Source: W0P28-013 sp963621145
GTDB lineage: Bacteria > Bacteroidota > Bacteroidia > Bacteroidales > Paludibacteraceae
Reading direction: 5' to 3'
DNA length: 45,852 nt
Assembly (NCBI GenBank): GCA_963621145.1
Contig: CAVFDI010000007.1
Coordinates: 1 to 45,852, forward strand
In this document: positions 30,415 to 39,570 of the stretch, piece by piece
Layout of the letters: each line of letters starts with the position of its first letter
Numbering within the stretch: position 1 is the first letter of the stretch
Notes under the pieces: model-generated
Databases searched by the model: none
What the model was told of the DNA's origin: nothing
Seen by the model: the letters and a program-made list of their open reading frames with translations, nothing else
Position numbers and translations under genes: made by a program

Positions 30415-31610
30415 AAAAAATTCTGCCGATAATACTGCTTTTTGTTTGCGCCAGTGGTTGGGCGCAACTCACCGACCAAAGTCGCGTGAGCCTTGTAACC
30501 TGCGCTCCAGGCGACATCGTCTACGAAAAATTCGGACACACGGCACTGCGCATCTGCGACTCCACGCTCAATCTCGACATGATTTTCCACTACGGCGTGT
30601 TCGATTTTGAGCAAGATTTTTTCATTCCAAAATTTGTGCAGGGAGCCACCGACTACGAAATCGGTCTCTGCTCTACCCCATTTTTCCTCAGAAATTATGC
30701 CGAACGCGGCTCAGCCGTCACCGAGCAGGTACTGAACCTGACGCTGCCGCAGCGACAGACACTTTTCGACGCACTCATCGAAAACTACAAGCCCGAAAAT
30801 AGGCTCTATCGCTACAATTTTGTGTTCGACAACTGCGCCACACGCCCCTATCACATGGTGCTTGGCGCAATAAATCGCCCCGCACTCTGCGCCTACTCGA
30901 CTGACGATCTCACCTACCGCGACATCATTCACGGCTGCATTGGCTGGAACAACTGGACCGCCTTTGGCATTGCACTGGTGCTTGGCTCGCAAGCCGATCG
31001 CCAAACGGGCAACGAAGGCGCAATCGGCTTCCCATTCTACCTGCGCGACGAATTTGCCGAGACTTGGATTCAAACATCACCCGACACCATTGTGCCGCTC
31101 GTAGCCGAACAACGCACGCTAGTAGACCGCCCCGCGCGACCTATTGAAAACACGCCAACGCTGCTTGCGCCAACGGCAGTTTTCATCTTTTTGCTGATTC
31201 TTGGCATTGCACTCACCATTTTCGATTGGCGCAGAAAAAAAATCTCACGCTGGGTCGACTGCCTGATTTTCAGCGTAGTAGGATTTGTTGGCTGCATCAT
31301 TTTCTACCTGATGTGCTTTTCGCAACACCCGCTTGTGGGCGCAAACTGGAACCTATTTTGGGCAAATCCGCTGCTGCTATTTTTTGCACTGATGGTGATG
31401 TTCAAACGCGGACAAAACATCAGATGGCGCATGGCACTTTTTCTCACAAATATGCTGATTATTGCGCTGGTTGTGCAATTCACTGCGTCGCAAACATTCC
31501 ACACGGCCAACATTTTCGTCATCTTGCTGATGATAGTACGACTGATTCCGTACCTTTTCAAAAAATCAAATTCTAAAATCCAAATTGAAAAGAAATCGGC
31601 AGGAATCTAG
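30411..31610 (+). CDS. lnb: Lnb/DUF4105 membrane protein, candidate lipoprotein N-acyltransferase
   Basis: The 399-aa protein has a signal peptide or first helix (1-20), a periplasmic DUF4105 domain (~22-240) and five or so membrane helices (~255-385). DUF4105 is the N-terminal periplasmic domain of Lnb, the Bacteroides enzyme that adds the third acyl chain to lipoproteins. Candidate catalytic residues are the His in EKFGHTALRI (~44) and the Cys in VFDNCATRPYH (~143). The start is GTG, overlapping the glucosaminidase stop. The last ~14 residues (KSNSKIQIEKK...) are encoded by AAATCAAATTCTAAAATCC-type repeat DNA. Family assignment is firm; enzymatic role is inferred from homologues. Confidence 0.83.
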   Translation: MKKILPIILLFVCASGWAQLTDQSRVSLVTCAPGDIVYEKFGHTALRICDSTLNLDMIFHYGVFDFEQDFFIPKFVQGATDYEIGLCSTPFFLRNYAERGSAVTEQVLNLTLPQRQTLFDALIENYKPENRLYRYNFVFDNCATRPYHMVLGAINRPALCAYSTDDLTYRDIIHGCIGWNNWTAFGIALVLGSQADRQTGNEGAIGFPFYLRDEFAETWIQTSPDTIVPLVAEQRTLVDRPARPIENTPTLLAPTAVFIFLLILGIALTIFDWRRKKISRWVDCLIFSVVGFVGCIIFYLMCFSQHPLVGANWNLFWANPLLLFFALMVMFKRGQNIRWRMALFLTNMLIIALVVQFTASQTFHTANIFVILLMIVRLIPYLFKKSNSKIQIEKKSAGI

Positions 31611-31652
31611 CACTTTATTCACTTTACACTTTACAGACTTTTCACTTTCAAA
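31611..31652 (-). repeat. Family E array upstream of pulA
   Basis: CACTTTATTCACTTTACACT-type units fill the whole gap between lnb and pulA; the outward reading is GTAAAGTGTAAAGTG. Confidence 0.75.
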
Positions 31653-31654
31653 CG

Positions 31655-33643
31655 ATGAAAAAGATTTTCTCTTTCGCGCTGATAACAGCCTTATTCTTAA
31701 CGAGTTGCAACATGCGACCAAAATACACCAACATGGACGAATATCCAGTTTACGAAGGCGACGACCTTGGTGCCATCTACACGCCATCGCGCACAAGTTT
31801 TCGCACTTGGTCGCCCGCTGCCGACGAGGTGCTGCTCCACATCTATGCCGATGAACAAGGCGGCGAACCGCTTGCAACCTACAACATGCGCCGCGACAAA
31901 CAAGGCAGTTGGAAATACAATGTTCAAAAAGATTTGGCTAGGCATTTCTACACTTTTCAGGTGCGGCAAAATGGCAAACTCTACGACGAAACGCCCGGCA
32001 TTTGGGCAAAAGCCGTTGGCGTGAACGGTCATCGCGCAGCCATTGTCGACCTATCGTCCACCAATCCCGAAGGCTGGGAAAACGATGTTCGCCCTACAAT
32101 GAAACACTTTACCGATGCGGTGATCTACGAAGTCCACATGCGCGATTTCTCCATCGACACAACTTCGGGCAGCCATTTTCCCGGAAAATTTTTGGCATTC
32201 ACCGAAAATGGCACACTGTCGCCTCAAGGGCAAAAGACTGGCATCGACCATCTGAAAGAGTTGGGCGTGACGCATGTGCAGATTTTGCCATCGTACGACT
32301 ATGCCTCGATCGACGAGACCGAACTCGACTCGAACCGCTACAACTGGGGCTACGACCCCGAAAACTACAATGTGCCCGAAGGCGGCTACAGCACCAATCC
32401 GCACGACCCAACGGCGCGCATTCGCGAGATGAAACAGATGATTCAATCGCTACACGCAGCAGGCATTCGCGTGATAATGGACGTGGTCTACAATCACACT
32501 TTCGTTGGCGAAGATTCGCACCTGAATCTGCTGGTTCCAGGTTATTTCTATCGTTTTAATGCCGATAGCACATGGTCGAACGCCTCGGGTTGCGGCAACG
32601 AAACCGCCTCGGAACGCCCAATGATGCGCCAATTCATGGTTGAATCGGTAAAATTTTGGGCGAACGAATACCACATCGATGGTTTCCGCTTCGATCTGAT
32701 GGGCATTCACGACATCGAGACAATGAACGCTATTCGCACTGCGCTCGATCAGATTGACCCGACCATCAGCATACACGGCGAAGGCTGGGCGGCTGGCGGC
32801 TCCACGCTCGACGAGAGTCTGCGTGCCGTGAAACAAAATGCGCCTAAAATCTACCCTACAGCAGTCTTCAGCGACGACATCCGCGACGCCATGCGCGGCA
32901 ACTGGATGGACGGCAACAAAGGTGGTTTTCTTGTTGGTAACGGCTACGAAGAGAGCATCAAATTTGGCATTGCAGGCGCAACGGCGCACCCACAAGTGGA
33001 TCTGACCAAAGTGGTTCACAGCAGCACCGCCTACGCCACCACGCCAGCACAAACCATAAACTACGTGTCGTGCCACGACGATCCCTGTCTGAAAGACAAA
33101 CTGCGCGCTACCATTCCAAACATTGGCGAGCGCGAACTGCTGAAAATGGACAAATTGGCGCAAACCATTGTGCTGACTTCGCAAGGCGTGCCGTTCATTT
33201 TTGCTGGCGAAGAGATTTTCCGCGACAAAAAAGGCGTGCATAACAGCTACAAATCGCCCGACAGCATCAACGCCATCGACTGGAGCAACAAAGCCAAATA
33301 TCGCGATCTATTCGACTACTATCGTGGACTGATAGCGTTGCGCGCGGCACACCCAGCCTTCCGCATGACCTCGGCCGAACAGGTGGCTAAAAATCTTGTC
33401 TTCGATGAAAAAACGGGCAAAAACATTGTGGCATACACCCTGCGCAACCATGCCAACGGCGACGAATGGAAGGAGATTTTGGTAGTGCTGAATGGCAATC
33501 GTCAAGCCACCTCGTACAAACTGCCCGCTGGCGTTTGGACTGCCGTCTGCCGCAATGGCAAAATCGATGCCAACGGCCTCGGTCGCTACTCTGGCGCCGT
33601 GCGCATTGGCGCATCAGAGGCGATGATTTTGCATCAAGAATAA
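31655..33643 (+). CDS. pulA: Type I pullulanase lipoprotein
   Basis: Cleaves alpha-1,6 links in pullulan and branched glucans. The 662-aa lipoprotein (lipobox LTSC, Cys18) has a CBM48-like domain (~40-135), a GH13 barrel and a C-terminal beta domain. The type I pullulanase marker YNWGYDP is present (~229), with nucleophile Asp347 (FRFDLMG), acid/base Glu376 (HGEGWAAG) and Asp475 (SCHDDP). The lipoprotein signal puts it in the envelope, probably acting on imported or external starch-type glucans. No SusC/SusD genes are nearby. A terminator follows at 33667-33703. Confidence 0.95.
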   Translation: MKKIFSFALITALFLTSCNMRPKYTNMDEYPVYEGDDLGAIYTPSRTSFRTWSPAADEVLLHIYADEQGGEPLATYNMRRDKQGSWKYNVQKDLARHFYTFQVRQNGKLYDETPGIWAKAVGVNGHRAAIVDLSSTNPEGWENDVRPTMKHFTDAVIYEVHMRDFSIDTTSGSHFPGKFLAFTENGTLSPQGQKTGIDHLKELGVTHVQILPSYDYASIDETELDSNRYNWGYDPENYNVPEGGYSTNPHDPTARIREMKQMIQSLHAAGIRVIMDVVYNHTFVGEDSHLNLLVPGYFYRFNADSTWSNASGCGNETASERPMMRQFMVESVKFWANEYHIDGFRFDLMGIHDIETMNAIRTALDQIDPTISIHGEGWAAGGSTLDESLRAVKQNAPKIYPTAVFSDDIRDAMRGNWMDGNKGGFLVGNGYEESIKFGIAGATAHPQVDLTKVVHSSTAYATTPAQTINYVSCHDDPCLKDKLRATIPNIGERELLKMDKLAQTIVLTSQGVPFIFAGEEIFRDKKGVHNSYKSPDSINAIDWSNKAKYRDLFDYYRGLIALRAAHPAFRMTSAEQVAKNLVFDEKTGKNIVAYTLRNHANGDEWKEILVVLNGNRQATSYKLPAGVWTAVCRNGKIDANGLGRYSGAVRIGASEAMILHQE

Positions 33644-33666
33644 AGGGAAATGGTTACCACAAATAG

Positions 33667-33703
33667 AGAAACGGCCGACTTCTAATCGACCGTTTTCTTT
33701 TTT
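33667..33703 (+). terminator. Terminator after pulA
   Basis: AAACGG-C-CGA / TCG-A-CCGTTT stem with a 7-nt loop and a TCTTTTTT tail. Confidence 0.8.
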
Positions 33704-33721
33704 CTGACGAAGAGTTCGTTT

Positions 33722-33757
33722 CTCATTCCTAACTCCTCATTCCCAACTCCCAACTAA
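33722..33757 (-). repeat. Family A array after the MMPL gene
   Basis: CATTCCTAACTCCTCATTCC-type units; outward from the MMPL stop (minus) they read GGGAGTTGGGAATGAGGAG. Confidence 0.8.
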
Positions 33758-33762
33758 TAGGA

Positions 33763-36258
33763 TTACTCCTCTTTTTTCTTTCCAAATCGTGGCTTGCGCG
33801 CGAAACGACGAGCAAAAAGATGGCTCTTTGCCAACAATCGGAAGATGCACGGCTGCAATGTGTAAGTAAACAAAATGGTCGATACCATGCCAATCAATGT
33901 GCTGATACCCACCGATTTAAGCGCAGGGTGCGTAGCAAAAAGCAGTGTTACGACTACCACTATCAGCACAAAAGCCGAGAAGAAAATGGCGGTTTTGTGG
34001 TAGGTGAGCATGTGCGGATCGTTGCGGCGCGTGTCGGCTAACAGACCGTCCATCACAAATATGCTATAGTCGACGCCCACACCAAAAATAAACGACGAGA
34101 TGATGATGTTTATCAGGTTGAACTGCATGCCGAAAATGCCCATAATGCCCTGCACCACATACCAACTGAGAAACATTGGCAAGAATGCCAACAGCGCGCG
34201 CGACAGGCTTCTGAACGAAAAGAGCAGAACAATGAACACAAAAATGCTCGAAACCAAAAGCACTACATTGAAATCGCTATTCACAATTTTCACCATATCG
34301 CCCGTGTAGTAGAACGGATCGATGACTACGGCGTGCGGCACGGCAGCTACAGCATCGCTCACGCGCTCTTTGTCCTGCTCGTCCATCAATGCCGAGGTGA
34401 AAACTAGGTAGTTATCGTCGACTTTTTCGATGAAATTCGACAGCAGACTCTCGGGCAGCACACCAGCATCGTAGAGCGAGGCAGGCTCGTAATCGGCCTC
34501 GAGCAACGCGAAGAATGGCTCGAAAAATTCGGGCTGAAGTCCATTTTGTTTGGCCGCAGAAGCCACATCGGCACGCGTCTTCGCAATGCGATCATCAGTC
34601 CAATATTGATGCCAAGCATCGATGCGCGCTTGCTGCTCGTCGATGGTGAAAAACAGTGCCGAAACACCCGAATAGCGCGCCACAATGCCCATCTGCTGCA
34701 GACTATCGCACACATGCACAACTGCACGACTGCACATCAGAGCCTCGTCCAAATCGCTGGCCGACGCAGCATAATAGACCGACGCACGCCCTTGGTTTAC
34801 TTTCTCTTCGTAGAGATGTTTGGAACGCATTACCACAGGCTCGTTGTAACCAATATGCTTCAAATCGCTATCGAAAGATACCCAAGTGCTGGTGTAGAAA
34901 CAGATGCCGCACAAAATGATGATGGCGACAATCAGCCATTTCTGACGATCGAGCGGGAAAGAATTTATCTTGTCGAGCAGTGCAAAGGCACGCTCCGAAC
35001 GTTCTTTTTGTTTTTCGCTAAAAAAATGCGGTAGAAAAATGAGCGCACAAAGCGTTGTGCCGATGAGCGCAAACGAGGCAAAAAGTCCGAAATCTTTCAG
35101 CAATTCGCTCTGCGTGAAAAGCAACCCAGCAAATGCGCCAATGGTGGTGATGCAACTGAGGCAAACGGGCGTGGATTGGTCGCGGAGCAACTGCTCAGGA
35201 TCGCTCACATATTTCGAATGAATGAGTACATGCAAACAATAACTGAGTGCCACACCCAGCACTATTGCGCCAATGCCGATGGCCAGCAGCGACATGCCAC
35301 CTTTCAGCCAATACATGCACGCAAGGGCAAAAAATGCGCCGTAAATCACGGGACAGAGCATCATCAGCAAGTTCGATGGGCGTTTCAGGCAAAGCCCAAC
35401 CACCAAACAGATAAGCACAAGCGACACGCTCATGGTCATGGCTAAATCCTTTTTTATCTGACGCGAATTGAACACGCTCTGCACTGGCGAACCATGAAAA
35501 AGCACCTCATAATCAGCATTTTGCGAATTAAAATCGGCAATTTCGCTCTCTATCATCTCTACCAATGCCGTGCCGCTTTTCGAGTCGAACGATTTGAAAT
35601 TTGGCGAGAGAAACGCTAACACCACCGTGCTATCTGGTGCAAAAAAGTGACGATCGACCACGGCAAAACCGCCCAAACCGCGCGCTGCCGATTTTCCTTC
35701 GGGCAACAAAGCGCGCCGCAGTGCCACAGGATCCTGCGCCACCATGTCGGAGCGCGTGCCGTCCTCATCTTCAGCAATAATTTGCACATTTTTCTGCATT
35801 TGTGCAAAAATCGCTTCTGGCATGAGCAATTCCGAAAAACTTGCGTAACATGCGGTATCGACAAATGTTGGCAACTGCATCAGTGCATAGTCAAGCGCCA
35901 TCACGGGCAGGTCGTCGTCGATGCGGTAAAGCACATTGGCAATGTAGTCCGTGGCAGAATCTTTCGCCAACAAGCCATCGACAAATTCGTCGCAAGCTGC
36001 AGCCAACTTTTCGGGCGATGCGGCATCATTTTTCGGGACAATTTGGATGGAAATTTTGTCTTTCACACGCAGATTTCCAAACGCCACGCCGCTGGCCTCG
36101 GCCTGTTCGGTTTGCGGCAGCAGTTTCGAAATATCTTCCTCGTATTTCACCTGCAATCCGAAGTAGACAAAGACAATGCTCGTAACCACTAAAGTGGTGT
36201 ACATCAGCCATTTATGTTTGGCAAAAAAGCGATATGTCGCAACAAAAAATCTATCCAT
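33763..36258 (-). CDS. MMPL-type RND exporter
   Basis: The 831-aa inner-membrane protein has the RND/MMPL plan: helix 1 (~20-40), a large periplasmic loop (~45-255), about five helices (~260-410), a helix near 445-465, a second loop to ~650 and five final helices including FGVGVDYSIFVMDGLL, the conserved proton-relay helix. The family exports lipids or lipid-linked pigments. It follows a FabZ-like gene by 25 bp, and a thioesterase gene is upstream, a combination seen in Bacteroidota aryl polyene/flexirubin-like loci. A TTG start at 36291 is possible but would overlap the previous gene; ATG 36258 is preferred. Confidence 0.9.
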   Translation of the reverse strand: MDRFFVATYRFFAKHKWLMYTTLVVTSIVFVYFGLQVKYEEDISKLLPQTEQAEASGVAFGNLRVKDKISIQIVPKNDAASPEKLAAACDEFVDGLLAKDSATDYIANVLYRIDDDLPVMALDYALMQLPTFVDTACYASFSELLMPEAIFAQMQKNVQIIAEDEDGTRSDMVAQDPVALRRALLPEGKSAARGLGGFAVVDRHFFAPDSTVVLAFLSPNFKSFDSKSGTALVEMIESEIADFNSQNADYEVLFHGSPVQSVFNSRQIKKDLAMTMSVSLVLICLVVGLCLKRPSNLLMMLCPVIYGAFFALACMYWLKGGMSLLAIGIGAIVLGVALSYCLHVLIHSKYVSDPEQLLRDQSTPVCLSCITTIGAFAGLLFTQSELLKDFGLFASFALIGTTLCALIFLPHFFSEKQKERSERAFALLDKINSFPLDRQKWLIVAIIILCGICFYTSTWVSFDSDLKHIGYNEPVVMRSKHLYEEKVNQGRASVYYAASASDLDEALMCSRAVVHVCDSLQQMGIVARYSGVSALFFTIDEQQARIDAWHQYWTDDRIAKTRADVASAAKQNGLQPEFFEPFFALLEADYEPASLYDAGVLPESLLSNFIEKVDDNYLVFTSALMDEQDKERVSDAVAAVPHAVVIDPFYYTGDMVKIVNSDFNVVLLVSSIFVFIVLLFSFRSLSRALLAFLPMFLSWYVVQGIMGIFGMQFNLINIIISSFIFGVGVDYSIFVMDGLLADTRRNDPHMLTYHKTAIFFSAFVLIVVVVTLLFATHPALKSVGISTLIGMVSTILFTYTLQPCIFRLLAKSHLFARRFARKPRFGKKKEE

Positions 36259-36283
36259 TGGGTTAATGTTTTGAGGTAAAAAA

Positions 36284-36649
36284 TCAGACAAAAGTTGCTT
36301 CGCCTTTTAGGTCGAGATAGATGTCGCTGCCCTGCCCCAGCGTAGCGTGGAGTTTTATGCCGCCTTCCATCGGTTCGGTGCTGATGCGCACCTCTACTTG
36401 AGGAAATTGTTGCGGCGTAACGAGCGTCGTCAAGCGGCATTGGCGCACATAGTTCAGCAGCAAGGGTCGCCCAACTGCGGCTTCGGTGCACTCTTTCAGC
36501 AGCTGAATGTTGCATACGCCAGGCGACACGGGCGTTCCGGGAAAATGACCTTCGTAGACTTTGCTATCGCTTCGCAGCGCAATGTCGAAAACCTCGACGT
36601 CGCCCTCGCTGCGGCGGTTCAGTATGGTGTAGTAATCGGGAATTAACAT
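36284..36649 (-). CDS. FabZ-like hotdog-fold dehydratase
   Basis: The 121-aa protein has the FabZ-type active-site stretch YEGHFPGTPVSPGVCNIQLLKECTE (~33-57), with the catalytic His in GHFPG and a Glu at the expected helix position. It is shorter and more divergent than housekeeping FabZ, and resembles the 3-hydroxyacyl-ACP dehydratases of aryl polyene/flexirubin-type clusters. Position just before the MMPL exporter supports a role in a specialised acyl chain pathway. No acyl carrier protein or ketosynthase gene is in the window. Confidence 0.8.
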   Translation of the reverse strand: MLIPDYYTILNRRSEGDVEVFDIALRSDSKVYEGHFPGTPVSPGVCNIQLLKECTEAAVGRPLLLNYVRQCRLTTLVTPQQFPQVEVRISTEPMEGGIKLHATLGQGSDIYLDLKGEATFV

Positions 36650-36662
36650 ATTATTTCAAATT

Positions 36663-36692
36663 GGGTTGATTGGTTGATTGGTTTATTGGTTT
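36663..36692 (+). repeat. GGTTGATT tandem array at the FabZ-like gene 5' end
   Basis: Four 8-bp units GGTTGATT / GGTTTATT in the 224-nt gap 36650-36873, which otherwise holds only other short repeats. Confidence 0.75.
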
Positions 36693-36786
36693 AACGCATT
36701 GGAGATAGTTTTCAGGTTTTTAATTTCTGGTTTCTCAAAATTGCTGACGCAATTTTCGTCTTTAAGTTTCTATGTTTATTTGCGAA

Positions 36787-36820
36787 TCCGACAATTTGAA
36801 ATCTGAAACTTAAAATTTGT
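36787..36820 (-). repeat. Family B array after the thioesterase gene
   Basis: CCGACAATTTGAAATCTGAA-type units carry the CCGACAAT junction; outward from the thioesterase stop (minus) they read CAGATTTCAAATTG. The array lies about 54 nt from the stop, so assignment to this gene is less certain than for the others. Confidence 0.65.
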
Positions 36821-36873
36821 CATTGCGACTCTGCAGCATCAATCCTCATTCAAATTCACTTCTCACTAAAAAA

Positions 36874-37320
36874 CTATTCTGGCAGACCAAATTTTTTCTT
36901 CCATTCGGCATAGAAAGGCGGATTTGCGGGATAGAATTCGCCATCGTGCGTGGTGAAAAGTTGCGTGGTGGTGGCAGTACAAAGTTGTGCGCCATCACTC
37001 TCGCGGCGAATATCGTAGTCGAAAATCAGTTTGCCGCCAGCCGCTGGATGATAGGTTATGGTCACCAAAACCACATCGTCCACCGTCGCCATCTGCTTGT
37101 AGCGCAGGTGCATGTCGTACACTGGCGCAAAAAATCCGTTGTCGAAAATGGTTTGATAACCAAGTCCGAACTCACGCCCAAACGCCTCGCGCGCATCTTC
37201 CATGTAACGCACATAGTTGCCGTGCCAAACCATGCGAATAGCATCTATTTCCGAAAAACGGACTACTATTCGCACAGTGGTCGACAACGTCGATTGTTTA
37301 TCTAAATTATTATCTTTCAA
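36874..37320 (-). CDS. Acyl-CoA/ACP thioesterase, YbgC-like hotdog
   Basis: The 148-aa protein has the 4HBT thioesterase signature FSEIDAIRMVWHGNYVRYMEDAREAF (~23-48), in which Asp ~26 and the WHGNY segment form the active site. It releases fatty or aromatic acyl groups from a thioester. The start is TTG at 37320: no ATG lies between the gcvT stop (37330) and the conserved core. The 9-bp gap makes co-transcription with gcvT very likely. It could belong functionally with the FabZ-like and MMPL genes downstream. Confidence 0.88.
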   Translation of the reverse strand: MKDNNLDKQSTLSTTVRIVVRFSEIDAIRMVWHGNYVRYMEDAREAFGREFGLGYQTIFDNGFFAPVYDMHLRYKQMATVDDVVLVTITYHPAAGGKLIFDYDIRRESDGAQLCTATTTQLFTTHDGEFYPANPPFYAEWKKKFGLPE

Positions 37321-37329
37321 TGGTTTATC

Positions 37330-38418
37330 TTATTTTCTGAAAGGTGGTTTCACTACCATGGCTTTCAACTCTTTTCCACGAATAAGAACGGCTATTTCGG
37401 TGCCGATTGTTGAAAACTTTGTCTCCACATAGCCCATGCCAATGCCGATTTTGCGCGTTGGCGACATGGTGCCAGAGGTTACGTGACCAATCACGCGTCC
37501 GTGCCCATCGGTCAGTTCGTAGTGCGCGCGCGGAATGCCACGCTCCTGCAATTCGAAACCAACTAGCTTGCGCGCCACGCCTTCGGCACGCTGACGAGCG
37601 AAAAGTTCGCCATCGATCAGATTTTTGCCCTCGGCAGGTTTGGTTATCCAGCCCAGCCCCGCCTCGATGGGCGAAGTGGTGTCGTCAATTTCGTGTCCGT
37701 AGAGCGCAAAGCCCATCTCGAGACGCAGCGTGTCGCGCGCACCAAGGCCGATTGGTTTCACGCCCCAAGGTTTTCCAGCCTCGAAAATGGCATTCCAAAT
37801 CTGCTCGCCAAATTGCGGTGAAAAATAGAGTTCAAATCCGCCTGCACCCGTGTAGCCAGTGTTCGAGATGATGACATCGTCGACTCCAGCCAGACGGCCA
37901 ATGACAAAGGCATAATACGGAATTTCAGCCAATTTCACATCGGTCAAAGTCTGCAGCAGGTCGATGGCTTTTGGTCCTTGCACGGCAAGTTGCGCCATGC
38001 GATCGCTCGCATTCTCGAGTTGTGCAGCCTCGGCATTATTGGCATTCACCCACTCCCAATCTTTATCGATGTTGGCAGCGTTCACCACTAGCAGATATTT
38101 TTCGTCGTCGACGTGGTACACAATCAGGTCGTCCACAATGCCGCCGTTGCCGTTCGGAAAACAGTTGTATTGTGCCTTACCAATAGGCAGCGCGGCGATG
38201 TTGTTGCTACAAACTTTTTGCAGCAGCGGGAGTGCGTTTGGCCCTTTCACCCAAAATTCGCCCATGTGCGACACATCGAACACGCCCACGCCGTTCACCA
38301 CGGTCATGTGTTCGTCGATGATGCCCGAACCGTATTCTATGGGCATGTTGTAGCCCGCAAATTCGCTCATTTTTGCGCCTAGCGCAATGTGCGTTTCGGT
38401 AAATGGTGTTGTTTTCAT
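37330..38418 (-). CDS. gcvT: Glycine cleavage system T protein (aminomethyltransferase)
   Basis: GcvT moves the aminomethyl carbon of glycine from the H protein to tetrahydrofolate, releasing ammonia. The 362-aa length is standard. Motifs: MSEFAGYNMPIEYG at the start, GVFDVSHMGEFWVKGPNAL (~44-62), the folate-site region with SNTGYTGAGGFELYF (~187-201), and LGARDTLRLEMGFALYGHEIDD (~228-249). gcvH and gcvP are not in the window. The gene follows a family B array. Confidence 0.96.
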   Translation of the reverse strand: MKTTPFTETHIALGAKMSEFAGYNMPIEYGSGIIDEHMTVVNGVGVFDVSHMGEFWVKGPNALPLLQKVCSNNIAALPIGKAQYNCFPNGNGGIVDDLIVYHVDDEKYLLVVNAANIDKDWEWVNANNAEAAQLENASDRMAQLAVQGPKAIDLLQTLTDVKLAEIPYYAFVIGRLAGVDDVIISNTGYTGAGGFELYFSPQFGEQIWNAIFEAGKPWGVKPIGLGARDTLRLEMGFALYGHEIDDTTSPIEAGLGWITKPAEGKNLIDGELFARQRAEGVARKLVGFELQERGIPRAHYELTDGHGRVIGHVTSGTMSPTRKIGIGMGYVETKFSTIGTEIAVLIRGKELKAMVVKPPFRK

Positions 38419-38424
38419 ATATCA

Positions 38425-38461
38425 AAAATTTCAGATTTCAAATTTCAATGATTTCAAATTG
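38425..38461 (+). repeat. Family B array at the gcvT 5' end
   Basis: AATTTCAGATTTCAAATTTC reads outward from the gcvT start. A CCACA/TGTGG hairpin follows at about 38468-38483. Confidence 0.8.
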
Positions 38462-38516
38462 AGGATTCCACAGCATTTTGTGGTATTTTTCAGTTTACGA
38501 TAAATCAAAATCGACA

Positions 38517-38933
38517 TTATTTTTCAGAATTATTTTCTTCAGAATTTGATGGTTTGAATTTTGTTCCAGCATAGTCCGTGTTACGTAAATATCGGATAAA
38601 TCCTGAAATTTCGCTCGAAAGTTGACGGCATTTGTCGTATAATTTTTCAAATTCCTCTTTGTTGATGTAACCAAAGTCAGACGCACGAACTATTTGACTG
38701 CGAGTTTCGCCGCATGAACCCTTGGCAATGAATAAAAATTGGATAAATTCTTTTCGCCCATCACGCTCAAAACCTTCAGCAATATTGTCCATGGTTGAAC
38801 CCGCAGACGCCGTTATTTGCGAAATAAATCGATAATCTTTGCCGAATTTTTCGGTCTGATTAAAAATTTCGTTGCAAAGTGTTCGCGCATGTTGCCACAC
38901 TTCTAAATCCTCAAACCGCTGTATTTTCGCCAT
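38517..38933 (-). CDS. Four-helix bundle protein (23S rRNA intervening-sequence/S23 family)
   Basis: The 138-aa protein matches the four-helix-bundle family first described from intervening sequences in 23S rRNA genes: FEDLEVWQHARTLCNEIF at the start, SAGSTMDNIAEGFERDGRKEFIQFLFIAKGSCGETRSQI in the middle. Here it is free-standing among metabolic genes, as is frequent in Bacteroidota. Its function is unknown; it probably forms oligomers. Its start lies inside the 3' end of the HAD gene (23-bp overlap), within a family B repeat. Confidence 0.9.
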   Translation of the reverse strand: MAKIQRFEDLEVWQHARTLCNEIFNQTEKFGKDYRFISQITASAGSTMDNIAEGFERDGRKEFIQFLFIAKGSCGETRSQIVRASDFGYINKEEFEKLYDKCRQLSSEISGFIRYLRNTDYAGTKFKPSNSEENNSEK

Positions 38934-39570
38934 AATCTGAAATATGAAATTTGGAATCTGAAATTAAAAAGTTTGCTCCTACCACTTCCGCACTTGCGCC
39001 ATCGGTATCGCGACGGTCGCCTACGAAGAGCGTTTCGGCTGGGTTTGCATTCAGAAATTTCAGAAGTCGTTCTGCCGATTGTGCCGATGGTTTCAAACCT
39101 CCGAGTTGCGGTGCAGAAATTACCAAATCGAACATTTCAGGATCGAGACCGAGCGCACGCAATTTTTCGGGCACTGCGCCATAGTCGGAATAGACTGCCA
39201 CACGAATGCCGCGCTGTTTCCACTGCGCCACTGCCCCATCGACCCACGAATAGGCGCGGAACGAGCGCTCCAACGCGCGCACCATGGCTGGCATGTACTT
39301 TCCAAAATACCATTTTCGCGCCTTTTCTGCCGAGAAACAACGATTTTCAGCCATTTTCCTGAAGAAAACATCATAAAACGCCTCTTCCGAACCAAAATCC
39401 TGACCCTTCAACTGCTTACGCGTTTTGCGCTCGGCAGCCAAAAGCGGCAAATGCAGCAACTGACTAATAATCAATCGTTTAGCCAATCCACTTTTGTCGT
39501 AGAGCGTACCATCGAGGTCGAGTACAATGGTGCGAATGGTGTCGATATTTTCTATTTTTGGTGCGTTCAC
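38911..39570 (-). CDS. HAD-family phosphatase
   Basis: The 219-aa protein has HAD motif I VLDLDGTLYD (~16-25), motif II VYSDYG, the Lys of GGLKPS and the acidic motif FVGDRRDTDG (~191-200). Cap domain type C1. Predicted cytoplasmic phosphatase of a small metabolite; substrate unknown. The start is GTG, overlapping the GH3 stop (GTGA at 39567-39570). The last ~18 residues (LISDSKFHISDYGENTAV) are encoded by a family B array, so the C-terminus is repeat-derived. Confidence 0.9.
   Translation of the reverse strand: MNAPKIENIDTIRTIVLDLDGTLYDKSGLAKRLIISQLLHLPLLAAERKTRKQLKGQDFGSEEAFYDVFFRKMAENRCFSAEKARKWYFGKYMPAMVRALERSFRAYSWVDGAVAQWKQRGIRVAVYSDYGAVPEKLRALGLDPEMFDLVISAPQLGGLKPSAQSAERLLKFLNANPAETLFVGDRRDTDGASAEVVGANFLISDSKFHISDYGENTAV
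38934..38966 (-). repeat. Family B array inside the HAD gene 3' end
   Basis: AATCTGAAATATGAAATTTG on the plus strand; it is read in frame on the minus strand as the HAD tail and runs to the start codon of the next gene. Confidence 0.85.

Noticed and set aside
38468..38490. CCACA/TGTGG hairpin with T-run as a terminator
   Set aside because: The T-run lies on the plus strand, but no plus-strand gene ends here.
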